Part shown: piece by piece, positions 11,218 through 21,696 of the stretch
Numbering within the stretch: the stretch's first letter is position 1
How the letters are laid out: each line of letters opens with the position of its first letter
Assembly (NCBI GenBank): GCA_019188255.1
Contig: JAETXT010000003.1
Location: 1,488,001 to 1,552,000 of the forward strand
Length of the DNA stretch: 64,000 bases
Source of the DNA: Verticillium longisporum
Lineage: Eukaryota > Ascomycota > Sordariomycetes > Glomerellales > Plectosphaerellaceae
Reading direction: 5' to 3'
The notes under the pieces: model-generated
Told to the model about the DNA's origin: nothing
The model's input: only the letters and a program-made list of their open reading frames with translations
Database searches by the model: none
Translations under genes and position numbers: made by a program

Positions 11218-13108
11218 TCAACTGAGAGGCTTTCTGGTGCCGACTTCCTCGAGCTCTGGCTTAAGCATGTCCGCCGCCTGCTGAGAGAACCCACGAGTCC
11301 TTGTCTTGTGCTCAAACAGCAAGTCCAGTTCCGCGTAAGTCAGACCCTTGGCTCCGGGCGGACGCAACCATGTCCAGGTGAAGAACAGACCCCCAAGGCC
11401 TCCCCAGAAGAAGCCACCCTTGGCCCCCCAGTTTCAGGGGTTCTTACCCAGCATGCGTGGCATGATGACGTTGGTGATGAAGCCTCCAGCATTGTAGCAG
11501 GCTCGCGCGAATGCCACAGTCTTGATACGTAACTGAGTTGACGGAATCTCTGCCACGATCGTATAACAGGCTGGACCGATGGTAATTTGGTAGAAGATAA
11601 CCATAGTGACCATGAGGGCGCCGACCGCCCAAGATGTTGATGACGATTCGGTTGGAATTCCAAGGATACCGATAATGGTCAGATCAACACAGGCGAAGCC
11701 TAGACCTACGAGGTAAATTGTCCGACGCCCGAATCGCGTGAGAACCCACATGGCCAGAATACATCCCAGGAGACCCAGGCCTGTCTGTCCGAGATTCATG
11801 GCAAAGCCGTGACGAGCAGACAAGCCGGCTTGGATCATGAATTGGACGCCGAAACCCATAAAGGGCGTGCCGGCGAATGCCTGCGTGAGCCAAGCCACGC
11901 ACGCAATCTCAGTGCGCCGACTGTCGGAGACTTGATCAGCAGCCGACAACCGGACAAGTTCCGAGGCTGATCACTTACAGGTTGGAACCGCGAAAACAAT
12001 CCCAGTAGTGAGCACCGGCAGAATTCTCTCTCTCGAACTGGGTTGTAACACGCATCGTCTCGATGTGGGCGTCGAGGTCGAATTCAACATCAGCCTGCGG
12101 GGTGGTCATGCTGGAGACAGCCTTCTTCGCCTCCTCGTATCGTCCATGCCTGACGAGCCACCAGGGGCTCTCGGGAGCAAGGTAGGTCCCAGTCATGATG
12201 GGAACAGGCCAGATCTGTTTCTGTAAGCCCTTTTATTCAAAGGTGGAAGCAGGGTGTTCAGCTTCAGAACTCACCCATTGCAGCGCGAACGGGATGCGGT
12301 AGGCCCACTCGTCCGAGCGTGAAAGGAGGCCGTTCAAGACGCCAAATGGAAATAAGCTGACCGATGACCCGACACATATTTATCTGCATCTGTTCAGTAT
12401 ATTGTAAACCACTGGTCTATCGCCCAGTCATCTTACCCAAGAGGTCATGTAGTGGCGGAGGGCCAGAGGGCAGATGTCAGCTGCATAAGTGACGGCAAGG
12501 GTCTGAAAGATGCCCCACGGGATCGACTGGCACACCGCTCCCGCGACGAACATGGGAAGACCAGTCGAGAAGAACGGAATAAAGATGGCACCGATCATTG
12601 CAACCATAGCAACCTGCATCGTCCAGCGATATCCGATCCATTCGGTGATTACACCATTAATGAAGAGGCCAAGGATGGATCCAGCCTGCGAATGGTCTCA
12701 TATTAGCCGATGATATTAGAATGGAGGAAATGAATTAGCTCACCTGGCCAGAGTTGTTGATGATGGTTTGCCACTGAGCGCTGATCAGAGGATTCCCATC
12801 CTTGTCGACCTGATCGCCAAAGCGTTTTTGGAACATGGGAAAGGGATAGAAGTTGGACATCAAGTTGGTATCATAGGCCTGACAACGAGTGAGTGTAAGA
12901 ACGATTTTCTGGATTCATATATGCACACCTCCATGATGATCGCAAGAGAAACAATTAAAGAGAATAGGATAGCCTTTGGCCAGAAACGCAGACACTGACG
13001 AACAGTCATCTGCCGCTCAAGGCGCGTAGCGAGGGTCGCCGCATCTTCAACTTCGCGGGTGGGAGCTCCATGCTCAGCATTGGGGCGGTCTTGTTTCTCT
13101 GAATCCAT
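11218..13108 (-). pseudogene. MFS alpha-glucoside/maltose-type sugar permease, disrupted
   Basis: Six exons (13108-12929, 12878-12744, 12685-12437, 12383-12275, 12220-11979, 11920-11218) with five 50-58 nt introns give a sugar porter of about 530 residues. Landmarks are SNFYPFPMFQKRFGD after helix 1, APESPWWLVRHGR after helix 6, FGRRTIYL after helix 8, and a helix 10-12 region ending in GGLFFTW. The sequence resembles fungal general alpha-glucoside permeases. Two lesions are seen. One extra base near 12348 shifts exon 4 out of frame after VIGQLIS. In the last exon a TGA (11434-11436) replaces the Trp of the conserved WNWGAKGGFFW stretch, removing helix 12 and the tail. All splice sites remain good, so the decay is recent. 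It lies next to a maltose-type activator and a GH49 gene. Confidence 0.85.
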
Positions 13109-14106
13109 TGAGAAGCTTGTTTGCTAATAGATAGCTGAATTGGATGCTGGGGATTTGTCGCTGGTCTCCAGGTGTTTGGTCGGTAAACATCCATCCTTCA
13201 ACTTGTGCTTCTAGCGGGCAAGTACTTTTATATTTATCGGGATGAGCACTTGGGACCACGATCCAAGAGCACCAATGTACATTGGCCTTGGATCCCATGG
13301 GGAAACTAACCGCCCCCCAGACTCGTGCGGGGTTATGCCTTGGGCTTCGCCGCGGCCGTAGGTGCGGCTTATTTCCATTTTGAGTAATGGGCCGGGTGGA
13401 GTTGTAGCTGACCCTAGGTTGCATCGCGTAACAGTCGTGTCTTTCGTTCAAGACATTATAGCAGACATCAGGCTTTTTAGATCCCGTTTCTGGCTGGAAA
13501 CACTGATGAAATGTCGAGATGATGGGATTGCCGGTGGAAAGAAGTCAACAAGTCAAGCACCGATTCTGCGTGAACTCCCCCACCATTCCTACAGCCTCCA
13601 GAACTTCAGCCGAGGAGCACTTGAACTACCAGGGAGGTCGATGGACGTATATGTTGATTGGGAAAGAATATTGTTCCGTAAAACTATCCTTCCGGTAGCA
13701 TCAGACGACTCAAGACATCCGAGCAGACCACCTCAGCTTTACACTACAGACGCGGCGTACTTCAGTTGAACCCTATACAGTACAGAGCCAATCTAACCAT
13801 GATGTCGATTATAGAGTACTTCTTTATGAAAAGAGAATAAGTTGACCTGTCATAGCTACGTGCCTTCTCATATCACCACAACCCTTGAAGTCACATCGGC
13901 GCATCGGCGAAGTTGCACTAGCAGCTGACTTCTGCGGGGAAACGAGGACGCTAGCTACCGCTGTGGAAGCGAGCTGGGCCATGACTTGGCTGCGGGCTTT
14001 ACTCAAAAGGGAGCTTGAACAGGCCTGATGCGACACTCCGCACATCCACCAACTGACCCAATGCCCGGTTCCTCGACGTTCAAACAACCCGCTTCGCGTA
14101 TGTGAC
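13109..14106. other. Divergent spacer between permease and activator remnants
   Basis: About 1 kb. Probably the former shared promoter of the permease and the Zn2Cys6 activator. CGG triplets occur, but I see no convincing inverted CGG operator. No gene recognised. Confidence 0.5.
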
Positions 14107-14846
14107 ATGATCGTCTTCAGGATCGGTTCTCAAGATGACGGCAAGAAACAACTCCATCCCGCCCCTGGCCGGGCATGCGACCACTGCAGATACCGGAAGA
14201 TGAAATGCGACAGACGAGAGCCGTGCCGTCCCTGCCGGGACACAATCACCCTGCACGTATGTCTTTATGCCAAAGCGCAAAGGTCGACCGCCTCGAAAGG
14301 ATCGACAGCACAGCAAGACGAAGCACCAGCAGGCTAAACTACGGGATCAGCCATCATTAGCTTCAGCATGTTCATCATCACCCAGAAATGGACTACACAA
14401 CCCTCCAGACTCCGGCTCGAAGGTGGCAATCACCTCTCCTCCGAACGAACTGCCAGTCCTAAGACACTGGAGTCGTGCTGGCACTCTGTTTGAAAACAGA
14501 GCATCAGCGGAAAGCATGCCACAAGCCGGGGGTGGCCCATTCCCTATTCCGTCCAACTCATTGGAAAGCCACCAACCTGGCTGGAGGCACAACCCCAGGA
14601 ACTGAACATCGCAACCGCATATCCCCTCTCAGAATACGCCCATTGGACAAGGTTGTTCTTCTACGACTGTATCCGGTCTTTCCCATCATGGACCCAGGCT
14701 GCTTGCTCAGCAAACTAGCGCTGCCACAGGGGCTGGTGTCACCGAGCCTTGGCAAGTTCTTTGCCGCCATGTCCGCTGCTGTCATTGTTCAGTTGAATCT
14801 CACAGACCCGAACGTGGACGGGCTCGACGTCGCTCAGACTTCTGGA

Positions 14847-14855
14847 CAGGTATTG
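14847..14855. repeat. Left 9-bp target-site duplication
   Basis: CAGGTATTG precedes the element and is repeated exactly at 15064-15072 after it. The match can be extended to 11 bp if the terminal T and A are counted as target. Confidence 0.85.
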
Positions 14856-15063
14856 TCAGGACTCTGCGGAGCCACCCAGGGCCTGCCAAGCCAGGGGCTG
14901 GCCAGGGGCTAGGGGTCACGAGAGAACGTATATATAGGCTGCGGAGGCCCCCCTAAAGCTGCGGAGGGCTAGAATTCAGATGTATTCCTATCCTATACCT
15001 ATATTCTAACTACCTGCGGACCCTGTGGAAGACCCCTTCACTCTATTCTAAACAACGCTCTGA
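14856..15063 (+). mobile_element. Non-autonomous inverted-repeat element, copy 1 (208 bp, MITE-like)
   Basis: The element begins TCAGGACTCTGCGG and ends AACAACGCTCTGA, so the short imperfect terminal inverted repeats share TCAG followed by purines. It is flanked by a 9-bp direct repeat and has no coding capacity. Removing it with one repeat copy leaves the regulator frame open through GQVLSMRLADKY, which fixes both ends to the base. A second copy of about 95% identity is at 48045-48254. A 9- to 11-bp duplication is more typical of Mutator-like elements than of hAT (8 bp) or Tc1/mariner (TA), but the superfamily is uncertain. Confidence 0.88.
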
Positions 15064-15072
15064 CAGGTATTG
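15064..15072. repeat. Right 9-bp target-site duplication
   Basis: Exact repeat of CAGGTATTG at 14847-14855. Confidence 0.85.
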
Positions 15073-15353
15073 TCCATGCGGCTCGCGGACAAGTACATCA
15101 GCCAATGTTTCGCTGGTCGTCATGACAGGTCTTACATCAAAGATGCGGATGAGTGGACAATTATGGAGTCATTTTTCATATTCTCCTACTATGGGAATTG
15201 CAACACGAGTAAGCAAGCGTGGTACCACTTGAGAGAGGCGATCAGTTTCGCTCTAGCGTTGGGCCTGAACCGAGAGGAGTCTTACAGCGATCCGAGCTTG
15301 GAAGTCAATGAACGAAGGAGGCGCCTTTACTGGTTGCTTTTCATTACCGAAAG

Positions 15354-15409
15354 GCAAGATAATCCCCCCAAACCTGCTACTTCTAACATGCTGCTGACTG
15401 ATGCGCTAG
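15354..15409 (+). other. GC-AG intron in the first Zn2Cys6 gene
   Basis: The frame TER|AYCLQHRTTP is continuous only if the 56 nt from GCAAGA to GCGCTAG are removed. A CTGAC branch-like site precedes the acceptor. This is either a rare natural GC donor or a T-to-C change in a GT donor. Confidence 0.7.
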
Positions 15410-16205
15410 GGCATACTGCCTTCAGCACCGAACAACGCCCATATTAAGAGCATCCATCGCCTTGCCTAGGATATATGATGGCGCGGATGAGCCAACGCTG
15501 TCCGGCTTTGTCAAGTTGGCAAGGCTGTTCAACACCATAGACAGCTATTTTGTATGCTCCTGGAGCGAAGGTTATCTCAAAGGAAGCAACGACTCAGTGG
15601 CTAGACTATTAGATCCGGATCAATTCTCCACCATGTCTCTGGCGTCTATCATTGATGAGACCCAGAGGGTCGACGTGGCGGTCACACTATGTTGGCTCCG
15701 AACTCTCGTTTGCCAGCTTCAAATCCGTTCCAACGAGTCGCATGGCCGGGGGGCGGCCACTTCGGTACGTGCTGCGGCGCGTGACTTGCTTAATTGCTTC
15801 AGCGCTGCCAGACTGGAGATCTTAGGATCTCACGGTATTGGCATGGTAAGTCGCATGTCGCACGGTGATGAAATATAGACACGAACTAATCACTCAATGC
15901 ACAAACAGGAACAAAAAATATCGGATATTGCAGGTTTTCTCTGCGACTTATTGCCCAGGCAACCACCAGAACAACTAATTGGGGATATGGATTCTATCCC
16001 TAATCTTCTGCACAGCTTCATGTGTCTGCTAGCCAACTTCCGAAACCAGGAGTCTTGCTACCTAGGTCCATTAGCCGAGAGAGCCACGGCGTTGCTGATG
16101 CAAAGAGGGATAGGCAGAGCCATTGAGTCGTGTGACGAAGTAGAGCAAGAAGGGTATGGCAGTGATGACGAGGTGCCAGACGGGGTCTGGCAGAACGTCC
16201 CATAA

Positions 16206-16621
16206 GGGGCTTACTATCGAATGCAATGCAATTCATCAAGCTTTACTCGAGGCTAGGAATCCTTCCAATGTCATTGCCAAGCTGTGGCTGGTCTGGATCG
16301 ACCGAACATTTCAGCGCTGTGTATGGATCATCCCACAAATCCCAGAAAGCCCCTCTGCCGGACGATCCTTCATCTTCTCGGTAACGTCGGGTGATCCCCA
16401 GGTTCCCCAAGCTATCCCCCACAAGTTGCATTCTTGGGGTACCATGCGGTGCCTTTCCCAACCAGGTAATTGCCCGTCGAGAGCCTAGCTTCCAAGTGAT
16501 TGTAATGCTACAAGTCTGAGAGAATCGCCATCCAGTATGCGACCACAAATAGCTGCGCTGATGGCCACGGAATTCTGGTTTTCTCACGATAGAGCAAGTA
16601 GCTTCCACGATCATCAGCGCC
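16206..16621. other. Spacer between activator and GH49 remnants
   Basis: No gene recognised. Likely the former GH49 promoter. Confidence 0.5.
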
Positions 16622-18426
16622 ATGTAATTCTCTTCATTCGACGCACTTCTCCTCCTGCTGGCGACGCTGTCTGGCCCTTCATCTGGAGCCTGTGTTCCCG
16701 GTGTAAAGACTTGGTGGCACGACAAATCCACCGTCGATATCCAGAGCCCTGCGGCGCCTGATGAAGTTCGAAGGTCACGCAGATATGAAGTATCCGTTTC
16801 GCCGGCACGCACCAGCCGTTTTCAACGTTCCTTCGTGTACGAGTCCATCCCTCGCAATGGCAACGGGAAGATATTCGATCCCGCACAGCCTGGCAAGCAA
16901 TATAACATCACCGACGGCGATGGCGTCACTGTTGAGATAGACGCCAGGATCAGCATGGCCTGGACTCAGTTCCAGTATCGCAGAGATGTCGATGTTCGCG
17001 TCATTTCTTCCGATGGGTTAGCACTTGGTCCGGCTTCAAACATCGTCATACGGCCGGTCGACCTTGGCTTCGAGGTTAGGAGCCCCCAGCCAGACACGGT
17101 CGTCATTCGGGTCCCGTACCAAAGTCCGGGGCCAGATTTTCTGTCGAGTTTCAGGATGATCTTTACACTTTTCGCTCAAATGGCACAGACTACGTGACTG
17201 AGGGCGGCGTCACAGTCAGCGAAGAACCCAAGAACGCTCTCCTTATCTTCGCAAGTCCCATGATTCCGGATGATCTTATTCCCTCAAAGACGTCAACGGG
17301 AACCTAAGTGATGAAGCCGGGAAGTCTGACCCGGGAAGCACTGGGATCGAAGACAACTCTGTACTTCGAGGCCGGGGTTTACTGGGTAGAGAAAGACGGC
17401 ATCCTCGGGAAAGACCATATCAAACTCTTTCCAAGTACACACTACGTCTACTTCGAGCCGGGAACCTACATCAAAGGCGCTTTCGAATACACAACCCGGT
17501 ACCCTGACTTCTACACCGTCGGCCACGCCGTAGTGTCTGGCGAAAACTATGCCTACATGGCCAACACGATCAAGGACTGCACTGCCGTCAAGGACGACCG
17601 CTACAGCCTACGCATGTTCTGGCACCAGTCAATCATGGACAACCAGACGTGGCATTGCATCGGGCCAACCCTGAATGCGCCGCCCTTCAACACGATGGAT
17701 CTCCACCCCATGAACCACACACCGCACGAGGAAGACAACAAGGTGCAGAGCCACATCCAGGACTACAAGCAGGTCGGGGCCTTTTATTTCCAGACGGACG
17801 GGACGCAAATGTACAAGGGCACGGTGCGCGACGTCTTCTGGCACGTCAACGACGATGCCATCAAGCTGTACCATGCAGGCGCACAGCTCGAGGGCCTGAC
17901 CGTCTGGAAGGCGCGCAACAACGCCATTATCCAGATGGGGTGGAAGCCACGCGACGTCAGCGACGTGTCCGTCAAACATGTCCGGCTGATCCACAACCGC
18001 TGGATCCAGCCGAACGCGTACGTGCCGTCGGCTATCCTGGGCGCGTCCCCGTTCTACGCTGACCCAAAGCTGGTTGATCCGTCGCGCAAGACGTCGCTGC
18101 ACATCAGTGATCTTGTGTGCGAGGGTGTCTGCGCGGCTCTCATGACGATGGCGCCGCTTCAAAACTTTGACCTGCTCGTTGAGAATGTGCACTTTGAAAA
18201 GATGCATGACGATGTGACTGTCAGACTTGGGCACAGCGTGGTGGGAATGCATGCCGGGGAGAACATGAACAACTACACGCCTGGCCAGGGAAATCTGACC
18301 CTTGGGATCGTCATTCGGAACTGGACAATTGGAGGCCAGAGAGTGGATGGTACAAATTGGAGCGAGCATCAGCTGGGGCAAGTAAGCGTGCACCCAGACT
18401 TTGAGGGTGATTGGAGCATTGAGTGA
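16622..18426 (+). pseudogene. GH49 glycoside hydrolase (dextranase/isopullulanase family), disrupted
   Basis: A single-exon reading of about 600 residues has a signal-peptide-like start (ALLLLLATLSG), an N-terminal beta-sandwich (SVSPARTSRFQRSFVYESI, NGNGKIFDP) and a right-handed beta-helix. The catalytic acids are present: the Asp in FQTDGTQMYKG and the pair in VNDDAIKLYH. GH49 enzymes cut alpha-1,6 or alpha-1,4 links in dextran or pullulan outside the cell. Three lesions are visible. Codon 2 is TAA (16625-16627), a frameshift lies near 17137 before VEFQDDLYTF, and a TAA at 17305-17307 follows TSTGT. The region 17308-18426 is open for 372 residues and well preserved. With the adjacent permease and activator it forms a dead alpha-glucan cluster. 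Confidence 0.88.
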
Positions 18427-18766
18427 GATGTTCTGGAATGATAGGAATCGGAAAGATCGTGTAGATAGCAAAGAGAAAAAGAAGAATTCTGCTAAAACTG
18501 TGATTTCCCCAAAACTGCAATCAATGATTCATCGAGTGCACGTGTATAGACGTAAAAACAAAAACCATCTGAGGATTTGTGCCAGATGGATAGCCAGATC
18601 AAAGGGTTGTGAGAAATGTTCCAAACCTGATGGGGATGTGTGATACTTCTTGATTCAGGGGCTCGGTGAAGCCTCGGTCAGTCCTGGAGCGATAAGATAA
18701 GAGGTCGAACCAAGAGTTTGGCACGAGACGGGTTCCAGCGGCCCTGCTGGCATCGAAACCTTCACT
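18427..18766. other. Spacer between GH49 and QRI7
   Basis: Probable GH49 3' end and QRI7 promoter. Nothing else recognised. Confidence 0.5.
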
Positions 18767-20191
18767 TTGAAATCCATCTTGATGCGAGCCCTCTGCCGCG
18801 CTCCAAGACCATGGCTCAACGCCTGTCGACCGCGCAGCCAAGCGCTCTTCCGCACACAATGGCTGGCACGCACCTCCCACCACCGTCATCTCCTCACCCT
18901 CGCCATTGAAACCTCCTGCGACGACACCTGCGTAGCCCTCCTGTCCAAGGACCCCGACGGTGCTGCGATCCTCCACTACAACGAGAAGCGCACTTCAGAC
19001 AACCGCGCCTTTGGCGGCGTCTTTCCCGTCATAGCGCTCGCCGGCCATGGCGCCACCCTCGCGGAACTCGTCAACGAGAGCCTGCCGTTCCTCCCCGACG
19101 CAGAGAGCACGTCGCCGAATACAATCACGGTCCGCGGGCGGCAGAAGCAACAGCCCGACTTTGTCTCCGTGACACGAGGGCCAGGCATGCTCGCCAACCT
19201 GTCAGCAGGCCTCCACACAGCAAAGGGAATCGCCGCCGCCTGGCAGGTGCCCCTCGTGGCCGTCAACCACATGCAAGCCCATGCCCTGACGCCCCGTCTC
19301 GTCACTGCGCTCGCGCGGGGCGAAAAAACCGCGGCAGGAAACGGCGCAGCTCGACCTGCCGAGCCAAAGCGCACGGGGCCCGAGCCCGCCTTTCCCTTTC
19401 TCTCCCTCCTCGTGTCGGGCGGGCACACGATGCTCGTCCACTCCCGCGCGCTCAACGACCACCGTATCCTCGCCGAGGCAGACTCGGCCATCGCCATCGG
19501 CGACGCACTCGACAAGGCCGCCCGCCAAGTCCTCCCCGCGTCCCTGATAGCCTCGACAGACGACGTCATGTACGGCCGCCTCTTGGAACGCTTCGTCTTC
19601 CCGCGCGCCGCCGACGGCCGCGCCATCGACTACGCCTACACCCCGCCCCGCATCCGCGCCGACGAGATCGCGACGTACCGCTCCCCGCACGGCTGGCACC
19701 TGACGCCGCCGTTCGCGACGACGCGGCGCATGCGCTACGACTTTTCCGGCTTCGGGTCCCAGGTGCAACGGGTCGCCGAGGCGCGGCCCGACATGAGCGA
19801 GGCCGAGCGGCGGGACCTGGGCCGCGACACGATGCGCATCCTGTTCGAGCATCTCGCCAGCCGCGTCGTGTTGGCGCTTGGCAACGAGGAGATGGGGCTC
19901 CGAGACGTGCGGACGCTGGTTGTTGCTGGCGGTGTGGCGAGCAATCGATATCTGATGCATGTGCTTCGGGCGTTCCTTGACGTGCGGGGCTACAACGGCA
20001 TCGAGATCACGGCGCCGCCTGTTGAGCTGTGTACGGACAATGCAGCCATGATTGCTTGGACTGGTGTGGAGATGTTTGAGGCTGGCTATGAGAGCGAGCT
20101 GTCGGTGCACTCGATCAAAAAATGGCCTCTTGATCCGACAGGCGATGATGGAGGCATCTTGGGTGCGAAAGGGTGGGTGAAGCGGAGGTAA
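18767..20191 (+). CDS. QRI7: Mitochondrial tRNA N6-threonylcarbamoyladenosine synthase (Kae1/TsaD family)
   Basis: An intronless gene encoding 474 residues, or 469 if it starts at the second ATG (18782). The first 40 residues are rich in Arg, Ser and Ala with almost no acids, a mitochondrial targeting signal. The ASKHA-fold domain begins LLTLAIETSCDDT. The metal-binding HMQAH motif is present, followed by the SGGHT loop and a C-terminal VVAGGVASNRYL and CTDNAAMIAW. Qri7 acts alone in mitochondria to add the threonylcarbamoyl group to A37 of ANN-decoding tRNAs. A moderately long insert between HMQAH and SGGHT is Pro/Ala-rich. Older databases call this family O-sialoglycoprotease. Intact, with very GC-rich codons. 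Confidence 0.94.
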   Translation: MKSILMRALCRAPRPWLNACRPRSQALFRTQWLARTSHHRHLLTLAIETSCDDTCVALLSKDPDGAAILHYNEKRTSDNRAFGGVFPVIALAGHGATLAELVNESLPFLPDAESTSPNTITVRGRQKQQPDFVSVTRGPGMLANLSAGLHTAKGIAAAWQVPLVAVNHMQAHALTPRLVTALARGEKTAAGNGAARPAEPKRTGPEPAFPFLSLLVSGGHTMLVHSRALNDHRILAEADSAIAIGDALDKAARQVLPASLIASTDDVMYGRLLERFVFPRAADGRAIDYAYTPPRIRADEIATYRSPHGWHLTPPFATTRRMRYDFSGFGSQVQRVAEARPDMSEAERRDLGRDTMRILFEHLASRVVLALGNEEMGLRDVRTLVVAGGVASNRYLMHVLRAFLDVRGYNGIEITAPPVELCTDNAAMIAWTGVEMFEAGYESELSVHSIKKWPLDPTGDDGGILGAKGWVKRR

Positions 20192-20777
20192 CGATGTAAC
20201 AAGACTTGTATTATAGTGTACCACATGTATTGCTCACCAAATGTCAAACCCATCATAGGAATTGGGACCTTGGTTGGAATAGAGATGATTCGCGTACGGA
20301 GCAAAACAAGTACTGATCCAGGTTGGAAGCTTAAGAAAAAAAACAAAAAGGATGGCTCCTTTGCCGTGTGCCGGCGTTGAACCCCCAGTCCCTCCACGCG
20401 CCTTCCTTGCCTGCGCGCCCTGATTCGGACTTCCCTGAGGGCCTGTCCTAACGGGTATTTCTTAGGATTTAACCACTACACCATGCGTCACGGTATAGTG
20501 GTTGTTGGCAGGAGAACCACAAGTCAGGCCTAAGTACCGCAGTGCTCAGTGGCTGCCTGGCGGCCATCAAGGAAGGAACGGATGTGTTCAGGCAGACACG
20601 CCACACCTTGAGGTATAGCAATGCACCAGTAGGGTATGAGCAAAGCACGGTATTTATCCACGTCGACTGATGGAGCGCAACACAACTTGATTGATCCTAG
20701 TTTACAAGTTACAGTGGGCGCCTTTGCCCAACTCCCGCCCATCTCATAACCATGTCCATAAGCACGCCCCGTCCCAT
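20192..20777. other. Convergent spacer with tRNA-like motifs
   Basis: Lies between the 3' ends of QRI7 and PRE2. It contains a 12-bp inverted repeat (20471-20503) whose two arms each look like a tRNA A box. No complete cloverleaf was found by eye. Confidence 0.5.
20471..20503. repeat. Inverted repeat resembling two facing tRNA A boxes
   Basis: AACCACTACACC and GGTATAGTGGTT pair over 12 bp with one mismatch around a 9-nt loop. On either strand the arm reads GGTRTAGTGGTT, the D-arm consensus. On the minus strand a B-box-like GGTTCAACGCC lies about 100 nt downstream, but the acceptor and T stems do not pair well. It may be a decayed tRNA or a SINE head. Confidence 0.45.
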
Positions 20778-21696
20778 TTACTCCAGATCCGCCGTCACGT
20801 TGGAGAACTCGCCCTTCTCGAGCTTTGTCTTCCAGAAGATGGGGTTCGTGTCGCTGAAGCCGTGCTTGACCCAGCCGGCCTCCTTGACGTGGTACAGGTT
20901 GAGGCAGCCAACAGAGTAGGCGTCCCTGTGTGTGGCGGAGAGGGTGCTGCGGCGGCCGAGCGCGAGGGCCCCCCCGCCGGAGGGTTCGTACTTGTACGCA
21001 GGGTGGAGGACACCGTAGGCAAATGTCTGGCCGGAGCCGACGCGGAAGAGGTTGCCGGCGAGACGCGTGCCGTCCGAGTCGACGTAGTAGAGCGCGGGGC
21101 CCTCCTCCTTGGTGACACCGGCGCACATGGTGCCCATGCTGAGGCCCATGCCCTTGTAGCTGTAGACGAGGTTGGCGAGGATCTTGGAGGCGGCGGCGAC
21201 GGAGATGCGGCGCTTGTGGCGGAGCTCGTGGAGGCGGCACTGCATGCCGAGCCAGGCGAGCCAGTACTGGCAGTCGGCGGCGCCACCGGCCATGGTGCCG
21301 AGGAGGACAGAGTTGATCTCAATGACCTTCTTGACCGTCTGCGAGGCGATCCAGTTGCCGGCCGTGGCGCGGGAGTCGGTGGCGACGATGATGCCGCCCT
21401 GGAAGCGGAAGGCCAGCGTTGTGGTTCCGTGGGCAATCTTGATGGGGCAGTCGGGGTTCGAGCGGTCGTCTGTTGCGGCGCGGAGCCAGGAGGAGGGCTA
21501 GAGCATGGTTGTCAGTCTAAGAGCAGGATCGAGGTGGCAGCAAGGGCGAGCTTACGTGTGCTACTGGGGGCATGGCAAACTTCAGGGACAGCGGGGGAGC
21601 GGCGCCCATGAGCTCGAGATCTTGCTCCTCCTCATCCCGGAAGGTGTTCTCCTCCCGGAACGCCGGACGGCTGTATCTGGAGACCAGGGCGTCCAT
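20778..21696 (-). CDS. PRE2: 20S proteasome subunit beta type-5 (chymotrypsin-like)
   Basis: Two exons (21696-21556 and 21497-20778) with a 58-nt GTAAG...TAG intron give 286 residues. A propeptide of about 71 residues ends HG, and the mature chain starts [11 protein letters not shown] with the catalytic Thr1. Asp17 (DSRATAGNW), Lys33 (QTVKKVIEI) and [13 protein letters not shown] around position 45 are all present. This is the subunit cutting after hydrophobic residues. The start [13 protein letters not shown] is the only good ATG in exon 1. AGGTACCT palindromes lie about 320-350 nt upstream at 22011-22045. Intact. Confidence 0.95.

Larger units (their letters stand above)
14107..16205 (+). 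pseudogene. Zn(II)2Cys6 transcription factor (maltose/alpha-glucoside activator type), split by a transposon
   Basis: An N-terminal zinc cluster with all six cysteines (CDHC, x6, C, x5, CRPC, x8, C) is followed in another frame by KRKGRPP, the usual basic linker. A 1-nt shift near 14262 is therefore implied. Another shift lies near 14668, just before YPVFPIMDP. The middle homology region then reads well and is interrupted at 14856 by a 208-bp element, resuming at 15064 in the same frame. Downstream, introns at 15354-15409 (GC-AG) and 15847-15908 (GTAAGT) can be removed cleanly, and the protein ends at 16205. The fold and motifs (RRLYWLLFITER, IYDGADEPTLSGFVKLARLF) resemble activators of maltose or amylolytic genes, which fits its position beside an alpha-glucoside permease. 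It is inactive as read. Confidence 0.82.

Noticed and set aside
11420..11450. Intron at GGTAAGAAC in the permease gene
   Set aside because: It looks like a donor, but conserved coding sequence resumes 10 nt later, too short for an intron.
17629..18471. Minus-strand frame opposite GH49
   Set aside because: Antisense shadow of a preserved GH49 segment.
20350..20503. A complete tRNA gene
   Set aside because: A and B box-like motifs exist, but acceptor and T stems do not pair and the anticodon loop is too long.
20691..21611. Long plus-strand open frame opposite PRE2
   Set aside because: It is the antisense shadow of a GC-rich coding region. The minus strand is clearly proteasome beta5.
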